From NCBI GenBank assembly GCA_017591395.1, contig WEDG01004483.1:201501-265500 (forward strand): 64,000 nt of DNA, read 5' to 3'. The DNA is from Schistocephalus solidus. Taxonomy: Eukaryota > Platyhelminthes > Cestoda > Diphyllobothriidea > Diphyllobothriidae. Below, piece by piece: positions 33,246 to 46,154 of this stretch (the first letter of the stretch is position 1; every line of letters starts with the position of its first letter). Under the pieces are notes generated by a model that saw nothing but the letters and a program-made list of their open reading frames with translations, searched no databases and was not told the origin of the DNA. The translations under genes and the position numbers were made by a program.

Positions 33246-34260
33246 CATACCCATAAAACCAACCCTAGCCGTAAGCTTAAGTCTTACTCTTAACCGTAAA
33301 AGTAAAGTTAAACCTAACTATAAAACCCACACTGAACGATAACGTTACCCTAACACCTACCCTAACCATTAACCTAACCCTTAGCCAGCCTTAACCGTAA
33401 AGCCCATACTAACCCCATTCCTCATGACAAAACTAACCTTTAAATTAAGGCTAAACGAAAAATTTAACCTAACCCCAACCGCAACCTCAATTACAAACCC
33501 AAACCTAACCCTAGAGCTAGATTTAACCGTAAAAATATACCTAACATAATAACAAACGTAATTATAAAATCTCTTCCTAAGATAGACCCAACCCTTACCA
33601 TAAACCCAAAACTAAACTTAACCTTTAGCCTAACCCCAACCCTTATACTAACGCTAACCCTTAACATAAACTTTAGCCAACCTTAACCATAAAACCAACA
33701 TAAACCCTAGCCTAATCATAAAACTAACCCTTAAATTAAGGCTAAACTTAAAAGTACGCCTAACCCCAACCGTAAACACAACAGAAAACCTAAAACTCAG
33801 CTTAAAACTAGATTGAAACGTAAAAATTTACCTAACACAATAATAACATTAATTATAAAGCCTATTCCTAACATAAACATAACCCTAACCTTAATCCTAA
33901 CAATAACCCTAACCTTAATCCTAGCCCTAGCCTTAACCATAACCTTAACCCCAACACGAACCCTTACCCTAATCTTAACAATAACAATAACCTTAAACGC
34001 TTACCCCAACCTTAACGTCAGCTATCAAAGAAACCGTAAACTTAAAACGAAAAATATCCCTTATCATAACCTGAAGACCAAAACTAACCCTAAAGCTTAA
34101 ACTAACCATAATCATAAAACTATCACTAACCCAAAAAACCGTGATCATGAAACCTACGATGAAGGTAAACCGAAACGTAAACACGCAGTTTACTCTAAGA
34201 GTATCCGTAAACTAATCCTATTATTAACCCTAATCCAAAAGAGGATACTAACACAAACCT
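33246..34260 (-). repeat. Degenerate interstitial telomere-like array
   Basis: About 1 kb of imperfect CCTAAC/AACCCTAA units on the + strand, i.e. TTAGGG on the minus strand, the flatworm telomere motif. The cleanest part is 33880-33960 (ACCCTAACC and CCTTAATCCTAAC units). Many units carry extra A/T bases. The strand bias is strong and constant. It begins immediately after the end of duplication homology. Confidence 0.75.
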
Positions 34261-35590
34261 TTACAGCAAAACTAACCAAAATCCCAAGCATGAAAGAAAT
34301 CAAATCAACGAACTGTCCAAACATCAACCACTGAAGCAGGTTGAAGCACATTATCCACGTACAAATACTATCTAGTAGAGGAAACGGAGGGTAAAGGATA
34401 ATAGATAACAGCATCCCGCAAGCAATGTAACGCGTAACCAGTACCAAGTGAAAACTTCCTCTAAAAGCCACACGAGGCCCACTCGCAAACTAAAACTCTG
34501 TCCCAGCCTCAAGGACCTCAAGGCAGAAGAACGCAAGGCTGCACATAACAGCAGGCCGCCCAAAAGACAGAAGTAGAGTTCAAATAAGCATGCAATGCCA
34601 CTGGTCCAAACGTCTAGGCTTAGGAAAATTCAGCTGTTATCTGGTTATCTCGCCTAATGTGGTTGGAGTGTGAAGAGAGGGGAAAGGGGGAAAAAGAGGG
34701 TAGTAATAGCATTCTGCAAACCATCCAACGCGTAACCACTGCCTCCCCTCACGTCCCATCCGGACCCGCACACAAACAAAGATTGTGTTCCAGCCTATAC
34801 CACCCAATAAAACACGGAGAACTAGCTAAGCGAGACGAACGCATGACCACACATCGCAGCTGCCGGCCAAACGGCAGATGCATTAACCGAACCCTAATGC
34901 AATGCCCTTGTTTCAAAACCTGACATCGTCACCGACACGTGAGCCTAACCAAGCCCCGACAAAAGCATGACTGCATAGCACAACAGGTAGTCAACTGATA
35001 GGGACATCCAAACCAATACATAAACGAAGAAAACCCCCAACGGTGTCACCAGCAACTGAGTCCCCTATATCACGCTATCCAACATGGACCAACGCATTAC
35101 CGCACATCGCAACAGGCAGAGCACTAGCACCCGCGCATTAGGAGAACGAGCATAAATCCTGAACCTGAAGTTAATATCATCAGACTTTCCTTCTAAATAA
35201 GTGCGGCTGCTTCGCTCGCTACTATCGTCAAATTGCTTACAGTCCAGGAAGTTTGAACTTTGGTGTGTATGAAAACACAATGAATGCGCATATTGTTTTA
35301 CCGTTAATGAAAAGAAACTTGAGAAAACGTAGGAAAGATAAACAGAAACGATTCAGCCGTCTGTAGATCTCAAAGGTCCTGGATAACTTCCGATCTTGCA
35401 CATCTTTGATGTCTTGTTTTGCTAGTCTGTTATTTGCGCAGGAAGCAGTTCTGTAGTCTGTCAGAATTTTTTGAAAAAAACAAAATTCCTTGAAGTCAGA
35501 TTTTTCAGAAATTTCCACGCGAGAAAAATTTCCAAAGATGTAGAAAAACATTTTACACGTACAGTTCTAGCGTCAAAATAGGAAGCAGTA
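34261..35590. repeat. Low-similarity internal repeats next to the telomere-like array
   Basis: C/A-rich on the + strand. Weak repeats with AACGCGTAACCA (34430 and 34728), GTCCCAGCCT/GTTCCAGCCT (34500, 34790) and ACCACACATCGCAGC/ACCGCACATCGCAAC (34846, 35099) suggest a diverged 200-370 bp tandem family of subtelomeric character. No gene. Confidence 0.4.
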
Positions 35591-35599
35591 AATGCGAAG

Positions 35600-36290
35600 T
35601 AATATCGAGGTCCAAATAATAATTCCTGGTAGTAATAACAATTGTCGCGAAGTAGGCATCCGGAACTTAGGAAGGAACTGCTAAGGGTAGTTTGGAACTG
35701 CCAAGGGTTAGATATGACAGTAATGACAATTGCCTGTGAGTAGACGTTGCTAACTGAGGAAAGGACTGATAACTTTAAATATTAAGGGTGTTAAGTGGGG
35801 CATGACAGTAAGGAAAACCATCGCTGAGTAGTCATCTTGAACTTCGGAAGGAACAGCTAAAGGTAGCTTTTGGCGTTAGGTTGTGAGATATGCTAGGGAT
35901 ATCATGTGTCGGGGGTACAGTTGTTGACATGAGGTAGGTCTTTACAGCGGAAAGTTAGTTATGCCACTGACGATATTTGTCATTGAGTAGCCTTGGTGAA
36001 CTTCAGAAGGAACTGCTTAGAGTACGTATTGACAGTAGTAAGTTAGATATTATAGGTGTGAAAATTGTCGTTGATTTGAAATTTTTAATTAAGGATGGAG
36101 CTGCAAGTTTAAGGTATGGATAGCAATATGTTAGATACGCTGATAATGATAATTATCGATGTGTATGCATTGTGAATGTTGAATTAGACAAAGATATTAA
36201 TAAACGGTAGTAATATAATGTGTCGGGGTGTATCCATGTTTAAATGAAGAAGCACTTCTAACAATATGTCTTTATTGCGGAAAGCTAGAT
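35600..36290. repeat. Tandem satellite, left part (~85-90 bp monomer)
   Basis: Diverged monomers with TAAGTTAGATATG.CAGTAATGACA, TTGTCGGTGAGTAG and GAACTGAGGAAGGAACTGCTAA blocks. The array is cut at AGATA (36287-36291), where a minus-strand LINE begins. Confidence 0.75.
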
Positions 36291-38836
36291 AAATAAATAA
36301 ATAAATTTTATATTTAAGGCCCAGAGAGCCCCGTCATTTCAAACTAAGTATCGCGGTATAAATAAATACAAAGTGGATAATTGCTGAACTATGTGAGCAG
36401 CCATATTAACAGCAGAAATTAACAATATGGTAGGCATGTCCGATTCCGAACGATTTGCCATTTTTAAAACAAAAGTCAACAATCTTTCACATAAACGGTG
36501 AACTAGAAAAGAAGCAGTAAAAAAACTCTTACGGTTAAATCGGAGGCGGAGTTCGGCAAGCCGCCAATTTAAAAAAATTGAGAAAAAAATGCTACACTAA
36601 AAAATTAATAGATGGATGCAATGGGATAGTACTGTGATGGTGCTGACAACGTATGAGGGTTCGGAACGCTCCTTGTCGTGTGAGAGATAATATAACCATC
36701 AGAGCTTCTGTTCATAAACACCAGTGGAGGTGAGAGATGACGAACTCATCGTGGACACCAGGGTCAAAACGAAGAGGGGACAGTAGAGGTCATGAGATCA
36801 TCATCGAGATGCGACCTTGCCAACTGCATAGTCCATCACCAAAGAGGCGAAAACATCAGAACCCGCCTCGATCATCAACAGAACCGGGAGACTATCGTCA
36901 GGGTTGCAAATTCGGAGGAAAGTATCAAGGTTGTCAAGAGTTGGCAATGCTAGTTTAAAAGGAGGGGAAGAAAAAGTGAATGCAAAATATTGACTCTGCA
37001 GAGGATGATGGAAATATAATTAGAGACCAATATAATATCAAGGGAGCTGCCTCAAATACCAGGAGGACCCTTTTCAAAATCCAAAAGTTGCAAGTTTGGG
37101 AAGGAAACAGACAATAAGGACTTTATATCTTCCGAAGTTAAATGTTTGCGTACTTTGGTTTTGAAAATAGCTAATGTAGACGACAACATAATTTGCAGTG
37201 GAAGATTATTCCATATGAAAGCATATTTGGAGGTAAAAAAACTGAGAACGATTAGTTGTGGTGAAATGATCATGAAGGAATGACGAGTGGCATATGGTCG
37301 ATCTACCGGAGTGAGAGCGTTAATTCGTGGGAGATTTGGGCTAGAGTTAACGTGAAACAGGAAACAGAGACCGGCTTCGAGTCTTCTTACCCACAGAAGT
37401 TTAATGTTTGCTAATTGGCATCTATCCGTATAAGGGATACTGTATCCAGGAAAAGAAAATAGTCTTCGAGTAAAAACCCTCTGAACTTTTTAAATCTTAC
37501 TGCGGTTAGAGGCGTTCATCAGCCCAAAGAGGGGACAGCAGTATTCTAGGATAGGAAGAACAAACATGCGGTATAGGTTTAACTTTATTTCCGGAAGGAA
37601 GAAATTATGCGATATAAAACCACATATCTGTGCAGCCTTTGCAAAAATTAGATCTACATGAGGCGATAATGCTAGGTTATTTGTGTAACTTAGACCTAAG
37701 TCTTTTATGATTGATCGTTCTATAAGTGTACTATTTTGAAATACGTGGGATCCAGGAAGCTTGGCAGGGCCAAAACACATGAAACTACTCTTGGATGAAG
37801 AAAATTCCATCTGCCAAGTACAGCTCCAACGTGAGAGAATAAGTAGATCAGTGTTAAATTTATCAACGCAACTATTGGCAGTGTCTCTAGAAAATTGAAT
37901 AAATGCACTTGAGATCGTCAGCGTAAACGAAATTTTGTGAATTTGTGAGTAAAGCTGAAATTTCGTTCATGTACAGAATGAAGAGAAGAGGACCTGAACC
38001 GTGCCTTGAAAAACGCCGCTCGTAATCGGCTGAGGCGTCGAATAGCTATTACCTACTAAGACCTTCTGGCTGCGGTTAGACAAGTAGGAACCAATGAAGT
38101 CAAGGAGAAGAGGCCGGATGCCGAGGGCTTCCAGTTTCACCAGAAGACGTCTGTGCGGTACCTTTTCGAAGGCTTTGCTCAGGTCAAAGTTGATCACAGT
38201 CACTGACTGTTGCTCATTACGAAGGGAAGTGACGAGGTTAAGAAAAGCTAAGTGACACACTTCGCCTGATCTCTCAGGAAGAAAACCGTATTGTGAGTCG
38301 CTTAAGAGATTATTTTCTAAGCAAAAGTCGAGAGTATGATAAAAAATTTTTTTCAAGAAGTTTTGCTAGTGTGGGGGTTTTGTGAATGCCTCGATAATTA
38401 TTTACGTGCGAACGAGATCCCGACTTGAAGACAGGAAGAATAATAGATGTCTTCCATGAGTCAGGAAATAATCCGTTTTAAAGATAAACTGAGAATAAAT
38501 GGCTAAGCAATCGGGGAAAGCTCGGTACTCTCTTAATAACTGAGTTTGGAATACCATCAGTCCCCGAAGAGTGCGAGTTTTTCAGACGCATTATTTGCTT
38601 ACGAATTAGTTCTGTGGAGAAATCAATGGTACTGATAACATTAAATGAGGATGCCTGAAACGTCGGAACCGGTTCAGATTCCATCGTAAGATGATTTGCA
38701 AAGAATGCACTAAACAATTCTGCCTTGTCAGAGTCTTCGAGAACGAAGTTATTAGTTTAATTAAGTAATGGAGGTATTTCTTAACCTCGTTTAGAGCAGG
38801 ATCGACGGCGGAGCAGTTGAGCAACAGATTTTGCAA
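36291..38836 (-). mobile_element. LINE-2 subfamily A, copy 2, inserted in satellite
   Basis: The 3' (AAAT)n tail on the + strand is at 36291-36305. Minus-strand coding pieces follow: end of the finger region (SSGTDGIPNSVIK, 38717-38478), palm with QYGFLPERSG, FDLSKAFEKVPHR and ITSGVFQGT (38356-37967), FVYADDLKC near 37920, and C-terminal MFVLPILEYCCPLFGLM (about 37568). Several frameshifts. The 5' end is cut inside the segment before the reverse transcriptase. AGATA on both sides (36287-36291 and 38837-38841) is the likely target-site duplication. Confidence 0.85.
36512..36594 (-). other. LINE-2 3' UTR hairpin, copy 2
   Basis: AAGCAGT on one side, partner decayed to ATGCTAC. The inner parts AAATCGG/CCAATTT and GGCGGAGTTCGGCAAGCCGCC remain foldable. 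Confidence 0.6.
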
Positions 38837-39930
38837 AGATATGCCAAAGACGAAATTTTGTCGGAATGCTAAGGCTAGTTATTGACGGTGATAAGTAAGA
38901 TATGCCAGTAAAGTCATTTGTCGGCAATTAGACATGGTGATCTGGTGAAGGGACTTTAAAAGGTATGGATAGAAGGCAGTAAGTTAGATATGGCGGTGAT
39001 GATATGTGTCAGTGTGTAGACTTGGTGAACTGAGGAAGAAACTCCTAAAGCTAAGTGTTGAAGGCGGTAAGATAGATATGCCACGAATTCTATCTCTACT
39101 TTTGTAAACGTGGTGAATTCTGGTGGTGATTTCTAACGGTAGATATTGGAGATAGTAAGTTAGATTTGGCAGGAACGGCAAACGTAAGTGGGAAGACATT
39201 GTGAACTGAGGCAGCTAAATGTACCTATTGACCATAATAAGTTAGGTATGGTAGTAATATCCTGTTTCGGTGAGTACACATGGTGATCCTGGGACGGGGC
39301 TTTGAACGGTGGTTATTGATGGTGGTAATGTATGGGTGCTAGTAATGAGATTTGTCGGTGATTCTAGATTTTGAACGGAGGAAGGAACTTTAAACGCTGG
39401 GTATCAACGACACTAAGTACGATTTTTCAGTATTGACAATGATCGGTTATTAGACATTGCGAACTGAAGAAGGGACAACTAAAGTTAGGTTTGAATGGTA
39501 GTAAGTTAGGTGTGCTAATAATATCGCGTGATAGCATGTACACATGTGAACTGAGAAAGCTATTGCTGACGGTAGGCATTGGTGGCGGTAAGTTAGATAC
39601 GCCAGTAATGACATCTCTAGTTGTGTAAGTATGGTAAATTGCGATGGTGATTGCTAACGGTAAGTATTGACGGTAGTTAGGTAGCTTTGTTATGAATGAC
39701 AATTTTCGGCGCGTATACATTTCGAACTGAGGAAGGGACTGATAAAGATAGGTATTGAGGGTAGTAAGGTAGGTATGCTAGAAGTAGCATGCGTCGGTTA
39801 ATACAGGTGCTGAACTGAAGTAGGGACTTCAAACTGTAGCTCTTTACGGCGGTAGGGTATATAATCCGCTGAGGAAATTTGTCGTGGGTAGACATGGTGA
39901 ATTAAGAAAGGGAATGCTTTTCGAAGCAGT
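38837..39930. repeat. Tandem satellite, right part (~82-90 bp monomer)
   Basis: About 12 diverged monomers. Spacing between successive TAAGTTAGATATG-like points (38981, 39069, 39157, 39239) is 88, 88 and 82 bp. The first bases ATATGCCAAAGACGAAATTTTGTCGG complete the monomer broken at 36291. The minus-strand frames across it are by-products of the repeat. Confidence 0.8.
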
Positions 39931-39939
39931 TTAAATGAT

Positions 39940-40130
39940 AAGGGGAAGACCCTAGGTGCTACAATCTTCAGGCCCGGTCCCGTAGAAGAAGAGAAGTGGA
40001 AAGCCAGTAGGGAGAATAGTTTATTCGACAAAGAAATATCAAAGAACGGGTTGGAAGAAGTTCGCTGCCAGATGATGGCACGTCCGACAGCCGGGAGAGC
40101 GATGCTCCAAGTGTAAGACAGTGTCGAGGT
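39940..40130 (-). repeat. Possible LTR-like fragment
   Basis: The minus strand has GTGCCATCATCTGGCAGCGAAC, AATAAACTATTCTCCC and GAAGATTGTAGCACC, reminiscent of the R-U5 end and primer-binding neighbourhood of Ty3/Gypsy elements. Too short and incomplete to prove. Confidence 0.25.
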
Positions 40131-40140
40131 CATGCGTGCG

Positions 40141-40905
40141 TCAGCCTAACAGTGTCCAAGCTGGTATTCCATAACGTGAATGTAGACTCGCGAAGATGCC
40201 GAAGATTTTTCCGAAGAGATCAAGGGAAATTTTAAACGTACATCTGATCAAATGCAACGTACTAGTTGCCTTCTGTATTGCTTTATTAAAGTATTCTGAC
40301 GACATCAAGTCTGCGGTTGGCCACAGGCACAGCTCATTTTGCGTTTCCACATCTTTTTCATGTAATAATATTAATAAAATACTTATGTTTCTCAAATACT
40401 TTTCAACCGGTGCTAAGGTGTAGGACAACAGATGGATATATTAATCTTAAGCAACCCTCCCCCCACGGCAACCAAGTTATCAGTTTTTCAATATTCACTC
40501 GTAAACATTTTGCGTCATTAGTGCAGCTGACTTCAGTTCATGATTTTTGTCATCCGCAAACATGGTAGCTTCATAGTCTAAGTCATTGAGCCAGTCTTTC
40601 ATGTTGATAAGGAAGAGTAGCGGGCCTGAAACAGAACCATGTGGAACACCACTTTAGACTTTCCCCTTCTGATGTTAAATTACCAACAATGACTTTCTGT
40701 ACTATGAATGACAAGAAACTCCTGATTCATTTACACATTCTTTCCCATATTCTTACGCCTGCATTTGTGAAAGGAGCCTGAGTGGTACACTACTAAATGT
40801 ATTCTTGAAGACATCTATTGGATAAGCCTTAGCTGTGGCCTTTGTCCATTTCTCGCGCGAGTAAAGGGCAGTTGTAAGACAAGAGCATCCTTAAGGAAAG
40901 CTGTG
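40141..40905 (-). pseudogene. LINE-1 group fragment, minus strand
   Basis: Related to the element at 13.9-17.9 kb. On the minus strand from 40900: REKWTK, a damaged palm, SGVPHGSVSGPLLFL (about 40655), MFADD at about 40560, then a C-terminal stretch ending YGIPAW near 40165. Stops and frameshifts throughout, no ends preserved. Confidence 0.8.
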
Positions 40906-41089
40906 GTAGACAGCATATACTATGTTGTCTCTTTCTTGATACCCCATGCAATGCCTCCTGATAAAACGCTCGATTATTTTATATTTTATGTAAATCGCTC
41001 TCAAAATATGCATGTGTGAATGTTGATTCATGACGTTGGCGTTATCAAAGCCCTGTCGGCCCGAATTCTATGTTTAAAAACAAACTTGA

Positions 41090-41480
41090 AAATGTCTTAT
41101 CTTATTTTAAAAATATGTCTGTAGTATTATTTAACAGATGGCATTTGATGTTTACTTTAAATTCTAGTAAGGTTCGACTATTTCTAATAGAACTTGGCAG
41201 GGAATTCCATATTGTCGCATATCTTATGGAATAGAAGTTGGATCATTGGGCAATGATGGTACAAACTGGAAGAACCTATTGCCATCTCTTTAAGAGCCTC
41301 GTTACGCTGGGTGAGTGAACTGTTTAGCAGACAGTGTATGGGCATCTTACAGAGCTTCCTGATATTAAACCAACGGACTGCTGGTTAAGTGCGAGTGCTG
41401 GCAGAAGCTGTACGAAGACTATCATCCCTCAGCTCACTCCAATAATGAATATCCTTGCCAAGTGTGTGAATTGAATTTGT
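41090..41480 (-). pseudogene. LINE C-terminal fragment
   Basis: The minus strand includes IWNSLPSSIRNSRTLLEFK (about 41215-41150), the conserved tail of LINE ORF2 (compare RAWNSLPSE at 17.6 kb). Upstream sequence is broken. The group could not be assigned. Confidence 0.6.
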
Positions 41481-41489
41481 GGCCTGAAA

Positions 41490-42845
41490 ATGAGCCATTG
41501 GGTAGATGGTCACACAAAGAGGATGCTTTGTTCAAGCGTCTGTCTTGTAAACGATTCAAGCACTCAGTGCTACTTTCCCATTCGACAACAGATGACTACC
41601 GCTCTCATAAATAATGAACATTTTTTGGCGTTCATATCATGGCACACGCGACTGAACGGTGTCCTGCTGCAACTGTGTCCGCCAGCAATTCACTACTATC
41701 TAATGTGCTAACGGCAAACCACTTCTACTACCTAGGGCTCCTGATGGCATGGACAATGCAAAGATTATAAACCCGAAAATTATTGACTCCTTTCATCTTC
41801 TTTATATAGACCGTTTCGCAACCCATATGACGAATAATATATCTTTATATGCAAAATGCAACACCCAAACCGTATACAGTGGTATTTTGAACGCATTCCA
41901 TCACCGTAAGAGAACTTGGACGAAGTTGAACCACACCACATGGAGCTTAATTCCTAGCAATGCCTGATGAGCGGTAGATCATGCGTAAACATATGTGCTC
42001 CTACTTTAATAAGTACAAACGTTTAACCCCTAGAGATAATGACCAGTACATAGGAATCTCATGCCTTACAAAGGTCAATTGAGCGGTGTGATAACAATTT
42101 TGCAACAATCAGAACACCGGATTTGCAGACGTTTGAGCTAGGAGTATTTTTAGTACATTGGGCTCCGATAACAAGTCCTGGAAATAAATACATGTAAATT
42201 TAAGGTACAAATCAAATGATGGCAGCAACCGGATTTATTGTAAATACCTTACTATTTATTTTTGCAGAAGGTGTGGTTTTGCCTTCTATTCCATATGAAT
42301 GCTTGATTGGTTCTGAGTTCAAGTCACCTCATTGCGCCCCCACACGCTCCCTTATTAAATGCTACGACCGAATTTTCGAGACACATTTGCTATTGGCTTC
42401 TTCTTCAAGTTGTCTCATTGCACACCGACACGCACCTTTAGTAACAGGAGACTACGCGACGACAAGAGCTTTCATGTCCAACATGACTTTTCCGATTATG
42501 CTTCGGTTCCACATATAAATCAGATTTCGTTATTTCCTACATGTTATTTTACACAAAGTTAGAATAAAAACGCAATCTGAAGTTTACTGTGCGTTTTTGT
42601 GTTCCTTCATTAGCCTTCATTGTCCCATGTGCTCGATGACCGGATAGGCTTTGGCTACATGTTTCAGAAACAGTTCTCAGTCCTGCTCTATATCCAATGT
42701 TCGGACACCAAACCGTGGTCTGTATTGGACCTCGTTGGCTGCATACAGGCCCTCATTCACACAGTTTTTTTGAGCCTACTCCAATACGCTTCTATGTCCC
42801 ATCGGCTCAAGGTTCAGGGACAAGGGCATTGACAGAAATGCCAAA
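41490..42845. other. No gene seen
   Basis: Frames up to 100 codons (42216-42518 +) without recognisable domains or related copies. Possibly unique DNA. Confidence 0.4.
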
Positions 42846-42852
42846 ACCACCT

Positions 42853-44050
42853 TCAGAAGGAACTTCCATAGTACGAGAAATCGGCGGAGGTGGAAAATGG
42901 ATGTGTGGGGGAAGAGGGATAGGAACTGATTAGAAGATTATCTCTGGGAAGTTTCGGCAGCTCCGCAAAGGGGAACGGTGGTAACTCCGTGGAGCCAGGA
43001 GCATCGGAGTTATCATCTACAACGTTTGGTTTGAGCTTGTTGAAATGAGCCACAACAGTGGGACCTTGTGTATCATTAGAGGCCCTGGGGTTACAAAGGG
43101 CCTCAGAAGGAACTTCCACGACAACAAAGGGCCCTATCCAATGCGTAGGGTACTTTTCGGATGACCCACTGTGCAACCAAACCTGAAACAAGTATACTTT
43201 ATCACCAGGTTGGTAAGGTACCTTGTGCGCACGGTGATTGTTGTACTATTTTTGCCACTGATGGCCGTGGAGATACAAGTGAGAGCAAGGTCGTGTATAT
43301 GGTAGAGACTAGCTCTGAGGTTTCGTACAAGTTCATGGGAAGACTTCTGCGACGGAAGTGGAAGGAGAAAGGAAGTTTCCAGGGAAAGAAGGCTGTATGG
43401 TTGAGCAACATTCCAAAAGGAGCAAGGGCAAATGCTAACGGAGGATTTAATCAGGCCTCTGAGTGTCCAGTTCGTGAGCTATACTTACCCATTTCCTTGA
43501 GAGTGCCAAGGGGTAGAGCGAGGTTTACGAATGTGAAGAAACTCGCAAATTTCTTTCATCAGCGGCAGATCCACTCGCTGATAATGGCTTTGGCGATGGT
43601 GATGGCATCGGCTTGTGGGAGAGGCACCACTTTGCATCACTAAGGGAAAAAGTTAACTTAAACTGGGATATAACGATTTCAAAGTTGGGAATTAAGCGTA
43701 GGACCCATCAAATCAACACCAACGTTTTCATTCGGGTAACCTGCCTGAATAGGCTGGAGTGGTGCGCGTTGCGCAGGCTTGGGGTTTTCTGTTTCTGTGC
43801 ATTTGGTGCACGTGTTGCAAATGTCTTGAATGATCCGTCGTGGATTTGGTCACCAGAACCACTGTGGCGCGGCGGTATCGTTACAAGCTTGACTGGCATG
43901 TCCGAGATGAGGATAGAAGTGGGAAAGCGTGGGATGAATCGCATCATGCGGCAAAATCAGCCGACGTGGGTCAATAGGGGGAAATTGCATGGCACGCAAA
44001 TAGTTTTCCGCCAAAATTTGAGAACTTGTTGAACACGATTTACTTTTCAA
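42853..44050 (-). pseudogene. Ty3/Gypsy integrase remnant
   Basis: Minus-strand pol end of an LTR retrotransposon. From 44050: FPPIDPRR, LPHDAIHPTLSHFYPHLG (the zinc-binding His pair), then CNTCTKC (the Cys pair, about 43815), VGVDLMGPTL (start of the catalytic core with its first Asp, about 43715), a scrambled core, and at 43191-42990 VWLHSGSSEKYPTHWIGPF and VVAHFNKLKP, the C-terminal domain. Frames are broken several times. No LTRs were recognised beside it. Non-functional. Confidence 0.75.
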
Positions 44051-44109
44051 ACATGTCTCAATTAGTCAGCTTAGTGACTAGAAAAGAACGTATTTTCAAT
44101 TTAATTTTT

Positions 44110-46147
44110 TACTAATTGCGTCCATCAGTTGCTTATGAATTTCCACAAGACCTTTTTACAAGTGATCATGCATTAATTCATTGTTGCTTTCCAGTCTCTT
44201 GCTCTGTAAAGCCAGAAATAAAGCATACCTATTTTGACATTTTTCACGTTAACAAAGTACTATTAAACAATTTAAATGCATTCTGGATTGGCCAAGCTTT
44301 TTTTTCAAATAATTATTTAAGTTTTTTCCATGATACATTGCAAGGCCTAACAGAAGGCCACCTAAATTTCATTCCAGAAACGACCATTATATCAAATACC
44401 GCTTCTTCCACGGGGCCACACTTTCATCAAAATTGGCTTAAAAAAAGACGAAAGCAGCTTAAGGATCCGTCCATAAGTCCGTTATCGGTCCACTTAACGA
44501 TCGAACAAATATGTGAATTAGCCTCAAAAATGACGATTGCGTGAGATAGGCGTTGGGAATCTCTAGCAATTAGCGATGACAATACTTCTAGATCTGTTGC
44601 TCAAGTGTTCCGCCTCCGCTCTTATGCTTTATCTCACAAAGTCTTTCCGCCCTTACTTGATTGCAATAATAATTTCAGTACAGAGAATTTTTACAAAGCA
44701 GAATTGTTAAATTCCTTATTTTCCAAACATTTTACCCTTGAAACAAATCCCAGCCCATCGATCGCCCTGACGTCTCATGAGTTACTAACTTACATTTATT
44801 TCGTTCCAACAAATATTCAGAAACAGATAAGCTAACTTAATTGATCACACTCAGTTGGAACCGACAAATTCCAAAATTCCCTTAATAAACAGCTAAGTGC
44901 TTTTCCCCCTTTGCAGAGCAAAGTGTTAACAGTATTTCTCGAGCATGGTTTCTCCCCTGATTATTGAAAAACCTCTATAATGATTCCAGTTTTTAAATCT
45001 AGCTCACGTTTGGATGTTGGCAAATATCGCGGTGTTCATAAACACATCGCTTTTGCTAAGCTCTTTTAAAAACTAATTGCCGTAAAAATTACAGATTTTT
45101 GCATAACCAATAAAATTCTTAGCTCTTCCAAATATGGCTTCATTCCCGATCACTCTTGGGAAACACGTCACCTGTCTTTTCTCAATCTATTAACATCTCT
45201 TCGGAATGGTTATCTTTCTATGGTCATTTTCTACTTTGATCTTAGCAAGGCCTTCAATAAAGTGTCTCATAGGAGACTAATAGTTAAGTTAGAAGCTTTA
45301 GGACTTCGTAGCCCCCTTACCGATTTCCTTACGTAATATCTTATTAATCATAAACAAAAGGTCTAAATGGGGTCCTCATTTTCAGCCGAGACCCATATTG
45401 TAAGCGGTGTCCTTCAAGGCACCGTACTAGGTCCTCTTTTGATTTGCTTAACATTAATTATCTTTCATCAGCAATAAAACACTCTCAGTCTTTTATTTCT
45501 GCGGACGATCTTAAATGCGTATATTCCTTCTCTAAATCTTCAGCCCAACATTGCTTAGAAGAAATCAATACCGACTTGCTTGCTCTTTCCGCGTGGAGCT
45601 CAACGTGGCAATTTGAATTCTCACCTTCTAAGTGTCATTACGTGTGCTTCGGGCTTGACAGACTACCACAACAAGTTATTTTTCAAGGCACCCCTATGAC
45701 TGAACGCTCCATCGTCAAGGACTTAGGTTTAAGCTACACAAATGATTAAGATCTGTCGCCTCAGGTTGGTGGATTAACGGCCAAATCTGCCCAGATTTGT
45801 GGCTTTATCTCTTATAATTTCTAGCTTCCGGAAATTAAATAAAAATTATATCAAATGTTTGTCCTTCCCATTCTTCAACATTTTTGTCCATTTTTTTGGT
45901 TTAATGGCCGAATGTAGCCGTTCTAACATTGAAAAGGTCCAAAGCCATTTAACTCGGAAACACTTACTTTGGACACTTCCAACTAACTGCTCGAATAGGT
46001 GCAAGCTAACTAACCTCAACTTTTAAGGGTTCGAAGACTGGAAACTGACTTCAGCCTCATTTTCCACCTCAATACTAGTTCAAATCTTCCCCGAATTTCA
46101 GTTCTTAATCTCGTTAATCGTCCGTAAAACCTACGTAATTCTTCACA
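44110..46147 (+). mobile_element. LINE-2 group remnant, plus strand
   Basis: Starts in the endonuclease end (SDHALIHCCFP, about 44162), then LNFIPE, PLSVHLTIEQICELASK, reverse transcriptase pieces with FDLSKAFNKV (about 45240), GVLQGTVLGPLL (45410), ADDLKCVYSF (45507), TERSIVKDLGLSYTN (45700) and a C-terminal part with RNSSQI at 46140. Stops and indels make it inactive. It is interrupted by an opposite LINE at 46155. Confidence 0.8.
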
Positions 46148-46154
46148 GATTAAA

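Noticed and set aside
33813..34100. 95-codon frame rich in Thr, Leu and Ile
   Set aside because: Translation of the telomere-like CCTAAC repeat.
38984..40133. Chain of minus-strand frames of 71-111 codons
   Set aside because: They follow the satellite period and contain no domain.
43161..43643. 160-codon + strand frame
   Set aside because: It is the antisense of the Ty3/Gypsy integrase remnant, whose motifs are on the minus strand.
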